Positions 58,571 to 64,000 of a stretch of 64,000 nucleotides of DNA are shown here, in pieces. The DNA comes from Acidimicrobiales bacterium. GTDB lineage: Bacteria; Actinomycetota; Acidimicrobiia; Acidimicrobiales; Iamiaceae. The stretch is taken from assembly GCA_030448105.1 (NCBI GenBank), contig JAUJNP010000001.1, forward strand, positions 55,465 through 119,464, in the 5' to 3' direction. The translations under genes and the position numbers were made by a program. Each line of letters begins with the position of its first letter. Positions within the stretch are counted from its first letter, which is position 1. Below the pieces are notes generated by a model that worked only from the letters and a program-made list of their open reading frames with translations, was not told the origin of the DNA and ran no database searches.

Positions 58571-59718
58571 CAACCCCCGGCGGCGACCCGGGCGGCCGCT
58601 TCGGCGGCGGCCTGCCGGTAGCGGGTGGTGGAGTGCACCGGGTCGGTGTCGAACTGACCGATGACCTCCCGGCCGAACAGCTCCATGCTGGCGATGACCA
58701 CCTCGGTGGGCAGGGTGTTGGTGGTCGGGCTGAAGGTGATCTGATCCACGCCGATGTCCACCCAGCGCGAGATGGCCCTGGCGCAGTCGTCGGGATCGCC
58801 GATGGCGGCGTAGCCCTCGGCCGACAGCTGCTCCACCTGGTCGGGCGTGGGCTCGGGCAGCTTCTCGGGCCACTCGGGGAGGCCCTTGGGCTTGGGGATG
58901 TTGTCGAGCCAGTGGAAGGCGAGGCTGGTGTAGTAGTTCATGCCCATGGTGGAGGCCACCTCGAAGGCCTTGTTGCGGTCCTCCATGCACAACATGTTGG
59001 TGACGCCCATGATGTTGTCGTTCACGTAGTCGCCCACGGGCGTGGCGTCGACGATGGCGTCCTTGTAGTCGCGCACCAGCGGGGCGATCTGGGCGGGCGA
59101 GCCGAACGAGAAGCAGAAGGCGCCGAGGCCCATGCTGCCGGCCTCGGCGAAGGTGGGGGGCGACCCGGCCGCCACCCACATGGCCGGATGCGACGGGCCG
59201 AACGGCTTGGGGAACACGCGACGCTCGGGCACGCGGAAGTAGGTGCCGTCGTAGGCGTAGGGCGCGTCCTTCCACATCTTGGGGATCTCGGTGATGGCCT
59301 CACGCCACATGGCCTTGGTCTCGGCGATGTCGTCGATGTCGAAGCCGTGGACCTCGGTGGTGGACGAGCCCCGGCCGCTGCCGAACTCGAAGCGGTTCTC
59401 GGTGAGGTGGTCGAGCAGGGCGACGTTCTCGGCCACCCGCACCGGCTTGTTCACCTTGGGCGTGATGTTGAAGATGGCCGACCCCAGGTGCACCCGCTCG
59501 GTCTGGGCGGCGGTGAAGGCGAGGAAGGCCTCGGGCCCGGGCATGTGGGAGTACTCGTCGAGGAAGTGGTGCTGGGGGCACCACACGTACTTGAAGCCGC
59601 TGCGGTCGGCGGCCTTGGCCGTCTCCACGTTGCGCAGGATGCGCTTGTGCTCGGCCAGGGGATCCACGTCGCGCTCGAAGCGGGGGACGAACAACTGGGC
59701 GAAGACTCCGAACTCCAT
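58570..59718 (-). CDS. LLM-class flavin/F420 oxidoreductase (second copy)
   Basis: 382 aa. It starts MEFGVFAQLFVPRFERDVDP and has the luciferase barrel: WCPQHHFLDEYSHMPGPEAF, LDHLTENRFEFGSGRGSSTT and FGPSHPAMWVAAGSPPTFAE. It differs from the Rv3520c-like copy at 24470. It is the first gene after a KstR-type operator (33 bp from the start), and precedes fadD. A monooxygenase or reductase step on the steroid side chain is plausible but unproven. Confidence 0.88.
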   Translation of the reverse strand: MEFGVFAQLFVPRFERDVDPLAEHKRILRNVETAKAADRSGFKYVWCPQHHFLDEYSHMPGPEAFLAFTAAQTERVHLGSAIFNITPKVNKPVRVAENVALLDHLTENRFEFGSGRGSSTTEVHGFDIDDIAETKAMWREAITEIPKMWKDAPYAYDGTYFRVPERRVFPKPFGPSHPAMWVAAGSPPTFAEAGSMGLGAFCFSFGSPAQIAPLVRDYKDAIVDATPVGDYVNDNIMGVTNMLCMEDRNKAFEVASTMGMNYYTSLAFHWLDNIPKPKGLPEWPEKLPEPTPDQVEQLSAEGYAAIGDPDDCARAISRWVDIGVDQITFSPTTNTLPTEVVIASMELFGREVIGQFDTDPVHSTTRYRQAAAEAAARVAAGG

Positions 59719-59751
59719 GGGCGCTGCTCCTCGGGTTGTGCTACCCCAAAC

Positions 59752-59765
59752 TGTAACACGTTCTA
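59752..59765. promoter_or_regulatory. KstR-type operator between the LLM gene and the CaiB gene
   Basis: TGTAACACGTTCTA matches TnnAACnnGTTnnA exactly. It is 33 bp from the LLM start (minus strand) and 71 bp from the CaiB GTG (plus strand). It probably controls the whole minus-strand run LLM-fadD-hydrolase-fadE29-fadE28. Confidence 0.85.
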
Positions 59766-59836
59766 GTTTTCCGCCGGCATCCGGCCGGTAGGGTCTGACG
59801 GCCCGTCAGGTTACCGAGAGGGAGGGTGGCGAGACC

Positions 59837-61069
59837 GTGGCTGGCAGCACCGCACCACTGTCCGGCGTGCGCATCATCGAGAGCTCCATGCTCGGGCCGG
59901 GCGCCATCAGCACCCACCTCGCCGACCTCGGGGCCGAGGTGATCAAGGTCGAGTCGCCCCAGGGCGACTACATCCGGGAGATGACCTGGCCCATCGTGGA
60001 GGGCGTCTCCCTCATGCACCTCCACATCAGCCGGGGCAAGCGCAGCATCGTGCTCGACCTGCGCACCCCCGAAGGGGTCGAGGCCTACCTCGACCTGGTG
60101 CGGGGGGCCGACGCGGTGATCGAGGCCATGCGCCCCGGCGGGCTCGAGCGCCGGGGGCTGGGCTACGAGCGGCTGCGGGAGGTCAACCCCCGGATCGTGT
60201 TCTGCACCATCTCGGGCTACGGCATGACCGGCCCCTACGCCGACCTCCCCAGCCACGGCATCGCCTACGACGCGTGGGCCGGCTTGGTCCAGCCCGAGGT
60301 CACCGACGACGGCTACTGCGCCATCCCCGAGCACCCCTCGGTGGGCATCCACGCGGGGCCCATCTTCGGCGCCCTGGGCGTGCTCGCCGGGATCGTGCGG
60401 GCGCGGAGCACCGGGGAAGGCTGCCGGCTGGAGGTGGCCCAGTCGGACGCCGCCGCCGCCATGGACTGGTTGCGCAGCGAGACCTGGAAGGCCTACGAGC
60501 GGCCCGAGGAGGAGGTGACCGGCAACGCCGCCGACGGCTTCGAGAGGCGGGCTCCGGGCACCGCCGGGATGCGCGACGGCGTGCGCTACCAGTTCTACGA
60601 GACCTCCGACGGCCACATCCTCTTCATGGCCTCCGAGCGGGAGTTCTGGGAGAACTTCTGCGAGGCGATCGGTCGCCCCGACCTCTTCGCCACCCACCCG
60701 GGGTCGCGCTACGCCGACCACGCCCGGGGCGACACCGAGCTGCGCTCGATCCTGGCCGGCATCTTCCGGGAGCGGTCCACCGCCGAGTGGGTCGAGCTCG
60801 GGAGCAGGGCCAACACGCCCATCGCGCCGGTCAACACCCCCCGCACCATCGCCGAGGACCCCCAGTTCGTCGACCGCCTTCCGTGGATCCCCGCCGTGCG
60901 GGTCGGCGCCGACCAGCTGCCGTCGCCGATCAGGTTCCTCGACGTCGAGGTGGACCTTCCCGAGCGGGCGCCGACGGTCGGCCAGCACACCGACGAGGTC
61001 CTGCGCGACGTGCTCGGCTACGACGACGCCCGCATCGCCGCCCTGCGCCAGGTCGGCGCCCTCGGGTGA
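59837..61069 (+). CDS. Class III CoA-transferase / alpha-methylacyl-CoA racemase-like (CaiB/BaiF)
   Basis: 410 aa from a GTG at 59837. The family start LSGVRIIESSMLGPGAISTH, LGAEVIKVESPQGDYIRE and the conserved GADAVIEAMRPGGLERRGLG are present; the catalytic Asp is expected near DYIREM or VEAYLD. NPRIVFCTISGYGMTGPYAD matches. The family transfers CoA between acids or epimerises 2-methylacyl-CoA. In the side-chain pathway, racemisation of C25 is needed. Thus a racemase role fits, but transferase activity is equally possible. Confidence 0.88.
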   Translation: MAGSTAPLSGVRIIESSMLGPGAISTHLADLGAEVIKVESPQGDYIREMTWPIVEGVSLMHLHISRGKRSIVLDLRTPEGVEAYLDLVRGADAVIEAMRPGGLERRGLGYERLREVNPRIVFCTISGYGMTGPYADLPSHGIAYDAWAGLVQPEVTDDGYCAIPEHPSVGIHAGPIFGALGVLAGIVRARSTGEGCRLEVAQSDAAAAMDWLRSETWKAYERPEEEVTGNAADGFERRAPGTAGMRDGVRYQFYETSDGHILFMASEREFWENFCEAIGRPDLFATHPGSRYADHARGDTELRSILAGIFRERSTAEWVELGSRANTPIAPVNTPRTIAEDPQFVDRLPWIPAVRVGADQLPSPIRFLDVEVDLPERAPTVGQHTDEVLRDVLGYDDARIAALRQVGALG

Positions 61070-61070
61070 C

Positions 61071-61754
61071 TCAGCCGGGTGGGGCCAGCCGCGTGCCCCG
61101 CCCCGGGGTCATCAGCTCCTCCCGCCAGCGGGTCGTGTGCTCCCGGGCCCGCCGGCGCCAGGCGGGGATGCGCTCGTCGCGGGAGCGCATCAGCCGGAGG
61201 TGGGCCTCGAGGTCGGTGGCCCAGATCGTGCAGACCTCGGTGTCGGTGAGCAGCACCTCCCACCGGCCCACCAGGTGGTGCCCGTGGTCGGCCGCCACCG
61301 GCGCCCACTCCTCGGCCATCGCCGTCAGGTACTCGGCGCCCGCCCCGGCCCGCACCGAGGTGAGCTCGTGCACGAACACGCTGCCGTGCACGCCCGCCGC
61401 TTCCAGCTCGGACGGCGACGGTGATCCCGCCGCCGCCGCCAGCAGCCGGTCGAAGCCGCCGGTGCGGTACCGGTAGGCCTCCTCCCACCACTCGGCCAGC
61501 CCGGGGTTGGTGTCGCGCCGCAGGTTGGTGCGGTCGCACAGCCGGCGCCACCCGTCCCACCCGTCGACCAGCTCCCACAGGTTCACCACCTGGGGCCAGC
61601 GGCCGGTGGAGCCCATCACCGACCAGGTGCCGACGAGGGTGAGCCCCCGGCCGCCCGCCCCCTCGGTGTCGTAGGCGACGGTGTGGTCCATGTAGGCCAC
61701 CGAGCCCTGGCCCACGATGTCGACCACCTCGTGCAGGAACAGCCCCTCGCTCAC
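61071..61754 (-). CDS. Two-domain NIPSNAP/dimeric alpha-beta barrel-like protein
   Basis: 227 aa from a GTG at 61754, overlapping the M3 peptidase stop (GTGA). The two halves look alike: LFLHEVVDIVGQGSVAYMDH and VFVHELTSVRAGAGAEYLTA. Each continues to a basic, Trp-rich patch (for example LWELVDGWDGW and AWRRRAREHTTRW). This pattern fits NIPSNAP-type barrels but no metal or catalytic site is seen. It may be a partner of the steroid run by location only. Confidence 0.62.
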   Translation of the reverse strand: MSEGLFLHEVVDIVGQGSVAYMDHTVAYDTEGAGGRGLTLVGTWSVMGSTGRWPQVVNLWELVDGWDGWRRLCDRTNLRRDTNPGLAEWWEEAYRYRTGGFDRLLAAAAGSPSPSELEAAGVHGSVFVHELTSVRAGAGAEYLTAMAEEWAPVAADHGHHLVGRWEVLLTDTEVCTIWATDLEAHLRLMRSRDERIPAWRRRAREHTTRWREELMTPGRGTRLAPPG

Positions 61755-63571
61755 CGCGCCGTGGTCGCCAGCGCGCAGAGCTCGTCGATGCGGGCGCGGA
61801 GCACGTCGAGGCTGGCCGTCCAGAACTCCACCGAGCGCACGTCGATGCCGAACCGCCCGGCCAGCACGTCGGCGTCGCCCAGCCCGGTGGCCGACAGGAG
61901 GTCGTCGTAGCCCAGCCGGAAGCGGTCGGGATCGCGTTTGAACTCGGCGTAGAGCCCGATGCCGAAGAGCAGGCCGAAGGTGTACGGCCAGTTGTAGTAG
62001 GCGGTGTAGTAGTGGCCCTTGACCGCCCACATGTACGGGTGGAGGTGGTCGTGGTCGAGCCCGTCGAGGTAAGCGGTCTCCTGCGCCTCGGTCATGAGCT
62101 CGCTGAGGCGCTCGGCCGACAGCACCCCCTGCTCGCGCTCGGCGCTGAGGGCGCGCTCGAACAGGAAGCGGCTGTGGATGTCGGCGACCACCTGGCAGGC
62201 CCCCGCCAGGTCGCCGTCGAGGATGGCCAGCCGGGTGGCGTCGTCGCCGGCGGCGGCCAGGCCGGCCTGCACCATGATCGTCTCGCAGAAGATGCTGGCC
62301 GTCTCGGCCAGGGCCATCGGCGTCTGGCGCTGCAGAGGCGGTCGAAGGCCGAGGTTGGTGTTGTGGTAGGCGTGGCCCAGCTCGTGGGCCAGGGTCTGCA
62401 CGCTGTCGAAGCTGCCGTCGAAGTTGAGCAGCACCCGGCTCACGTCGCCCTCCACCGGCATGCAGAACGCTCCCCCGACCTTGCCCTCGCGCGGCTCGGC
62501 GTCGAGCCAGCCCTCGGCCACCGCCCGGCGCACCAGTGCGGCCAGCCGGGGCGAGTAGGTGGCGAACGCCTCGGCCACGGCTTCGGTGGCCTCGTCCCAC
62601 GCGAAGCGGCGGCCGTCGCCGATCGGCGCCAGCAGGTCCCACCACGGCAGGCCGCGGTCATGGCCGAGCAACCCCGCCTTGGCCCGGTTGTAGCGGGCGA
62701 AGTCGGGCAGCGCGGTCGTCACCGCGTCCTGCATGGCGGCCAGGGTGGCGCGGTCGACGTTGTTGTTGTGGAGGGCCACGTCGAGCGAGTCGGTCCAGCC
62801 CCGGCGTCGGTTGAAGGTGTTGGCCTCGCCCTTGAAGGCGTTGAGCCCACTGGCGAGGGGCACGGCCACCGTCTCCCACGCCGCCAGCTCGGCGGCGAAG
62901 GCCGCCGCCCGTACCTCGGCGTCGGGGGAGGTGGCCAGGCCGCGCACCGCGCTCATCGGCAGCCGCCGGGGCTCCCCGCCCGGGACGGTCACGGTGACGG
63001 TGAGGCGGGCGGTGATCTCGCCGTGAAGCCGGGCCCAGGCCCGGCCCCCGGTGAGGGACAGCTCGGCGGCCAGGTCCTCCTCGGCCTCGCTCATCTGGTG
63101 GGCGGCGGCCCGCTCGGCCCGGCGCAGCGGGAAGGCGTGGTCGGCGGCCACCGGGCTGCGCTCGATCAGGGCGTCGGCCCCGACGCTCGCCACCCACGCG
63201 GCGAACCGCTTGTGCAGGGTGGAGACGGCGGCGGTGTCGGCCTGGAACCGCGATTGGAGGGTGGCCGCCTCGGCGTCGCGGGCGTCGGTGGTGGTGTGGG
63301 CGTGGAGGTAGGCGCCGACCAGGCGCAGTCGCTCCAGCAGCTCGTTGGTGGCCGGCAGCACGGCCTCCACCGCGGCCACGTGGGTGTCGTCGATCTCCTG
63401 GGGGGGCCCGCCCCGCACGCCGTGCTCGTCGTAGAGGCTGCGCAGGCGACCGAGGTCGGCGACCAGTCCCTCCAGGGCGCCGGCCAGCTCCCGTGACCCG
63501 AGGGAGGGGAAGAACGCGGTGACGTCCCAGCGGGGAGGATCGGCCGGACGGGTGGGGGCGGTGTCGACCAT
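61751..63571 (-). CDS. Oligoendopeptidase F / M3-family zinc metallopeptidase
   Basis: 606 aa. The zinc motif H-E-x-x-H is in TLAHELGHAYHNTNLG (~393). The downstream Glu of M3 is in LAETASIFCETIMVQAG. CMPVEGDVSRVLLNFDGS and GHYYTAYYNWPYTFGLLFGI are family landmarks. The enzyme cleaves oligopeptides of roughly 6-18 residues in the cytosol. It is divergent from a fadE across a KstR-type operator but has no clear steroid link. Length matches PepF. Confidence 0.92.
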   Translation of the reverse strand: MVDTAPTRPADPPRWDVTAFFPSLGSRELAGALEGLVADLGRLRSLYDEHGVRGGPPQEIDDTHVAAVEAVLPATNELLERLRLVGAYLHAHTTTDARDAEAATLQSRFQADTAAVSTLHKRFAAWVASVGADALIERSPVAADHAFPLRRAERAAAHQMSEAEEDLAAELSLTGGRAWARLHGEITARLTVTVTVPGGEPRRLPMSAVRGLATSPDAEVRAAAFAAELAAWETVAVPLASGLNAFKGEANTFNRRRGWTDSLDVALHNNNVDRATLAAMQDAVTTALPDFARYNRAKAGLLGHDRGLPWWDLLAPIGDGRRFAWDEATEAVAEAFATYSPRLAALVRRAVAEGWLDAEPREGKVGGAFCMPVEGDVSRVLLNFDGSFDSVQTLAHELGHAYHNTNLGLRPPLQRQTPMALAETASIFCETIMVQAGLAAAGDDATRLAILDGDLAGACQVVADIHSRFLFERALSAEREQGVLSAERLSELMTEAQETAYLDGLDHDHLHPYMWAVKGHYYTAYYNWPYTFGLLFGIGLYAEFKRDPDRFRLGYDDLLSATGLGDADVLAGRFGIDVRSVEFWTASLDVLRARIDELCALATTAR

Positions 63572-63621
63572 GGCGCCCCGGTGTACCAGAGCGGAGCGCA
63601 GCCGGCGGGAGCGGTGCCGAC

Positions 63622-63635
63622 TGGAACGCGTTCTA
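63622..63635. promoter_or_regulatory. KstR-type operator before the right-end acyl-CoA dehydrogenase
   Basis: TGGAACGCGTTCTA matches TnnAACnnGTTnnA exactly. It is 13 bp before the ATG at 63649 and 50 bp from the divergent M3 peptidase start. Confidence 0.87.
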
Positions 63636-63648
63636 GAGTCGGGACGGT

Positions 63649-64000
63649 ATGGACCTGGCCCTCAGCGGGGAGCAGGAGGCGCTCCGCGACACCGTCGCCC
63701 GCTTCTTCTCGAAGGTCGCCTCGGCGGAGCGGGTGCGCGCCGCCGAGCCCCTCGGCTTCGACGCCGCGGTGTGGCGGGGGTTGGCCGACATGGGTGTCCC
63801 CACCATGGCGGCCGACGGCGGTGCCACGCTGGCCGACGTGTCGGTGGTGGCCCGGGAAGCGGGCGCCCACCTCGCCCCCGTCCCGATCGTCGAGGCGGCG
63901 GTGACCAACCGGCTGCTGACCCGCTGCGCTCACGCGGTGGACGACACCACCGTGCGCACCCTCGCCCTACGACCCGCCACCGGTGGGCGGGCGGCACTCG
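63649..64000 (+). CDS. Acyl-CoA dehydrogenase, 5' end only (runs off the window)
   Basis: 117 aa visible. MDLALSGEQEALRDTVARFF is the usual N-terminal start of an acyl-CoA dehydrogenase. The helix VWRGLADMGVPTMAADGGAT and VVAREAGAHLAPVPIVEAAV follow. The motif placement resembles FadE28-like or FadE-type non-standard members. The rest lies outside the window, so catalytic residues cannot be judged. The operator 13 bp upstream places it in the KstR regulon. Confidence 0.85.
   Translation, partial: MDLALSGEQEALRDTVARFFSKVASAERVRAAEPLGFDAAVWRGLADMGVPTMAADGGATLADVSVVAREAGAHLAPVPIVEAAVTNRLLTRCAHAVDDTTVRTLALRPATGGRAAL

Noticed and set aside
1-64000. tRNA, rRNA, insertion sequence or integrase
   Set aside because: I saw no cloverleaf-like gaps, no rRNA-like blocks and no transposase or integrase motif. 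Intergenic gaps are mostly below 150 bp.

Overview
The window is GC-rich DNA, densely packed with genes that often overlap by 1-4 bases (TGATG, ATGA and GTGA junctions). GTG starts are common. It carries actinobacterial hallmarks: a WhiB protein, F420-dependent enzymes plus an F420-biosynthesis guanylyltransferase, ergothioneine genes, a DUF222-HNH protein, a WS/DGAT acyltransferase and a KstR-type regulator. This points to an actinomycete-like or acidimicrobial (Acidimicrobiia-type) chromosome. The class-level placement is inference.

Positions 1-24400 are mostly housekeeping and accessory genes. They include an L,D-transpeptidase, a class III nucleotide cyclase, gpsA (preceded by a 57-bp tandem repeat), a PAP2 phosphatase, an FbiD/CofC-like enzyme with a PIG-L deacetylase, a carotenoid oxygenase divergent from a TetR regulator, small enzymes, an HNH protein, a HIT protein and a PLP enzyme. 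A GDT1-type transporter is broken by a frameshift and abuts an 18-residue relic of a LutA-like gene. These are followed by PIN-PhoH, WhiB, an exonuclease-fold protein, a large Pro/Thr-rich surface protein ending in an LARTG sorting signal, and a D-aminoacylase-like amidohydrolase.

Positions 24400-64000 form the core of interest: a steroid (cholesterol-like) catabolic island. Ten copies of the KstR operator pattern TnnAACnnGTTnnA (nine exact, one with a single mismatch) lie just upstream of genes resembling those of the mycobacterial cholesterol regulon. These genes are an Rv3520c-like LLM oxidoreductase, a KshA-like Rieske oxygenase, ltp3/ltp4 thiolases with two DUF35 proteins, fadD19, echA19, a CYP125/142-like P450, fadE28/fadE29 (chsE1/chsE2-like) and several further fadD, fadE, LLM and CaiB genes. 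A kstR-like TetR gene lies in the same island and is probably autoregulated. No mce genes are present. Instead, a branched-chain-type (Liv) ABC transporter with a fused LivH-LivM permease sits directly downstream of fadE28. It may import steroid-derived substrates, but this is inference.

Other genes interspersed in the island are a Zn-dependent alcohol dehydrogenase, a His-rich membrane protein divergent from a fadD, an esterase next to a WS/DGAT enzyme (lipid storage), two DUF4190 zinc-ribbon proteins, and egtB-egtD preceded by a 26-codon leader ORF. At the right end are a NIPSNAP-like protein, an M3 oligoendopeptidase and a truncated acyl-CoA dehydrogenase. I saw no rRNA, tRNA, CRISPR array or insertion sequence. 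Comparisons with M. tuberculosis proteins are from memory of those sequences, not from an alignment run here.
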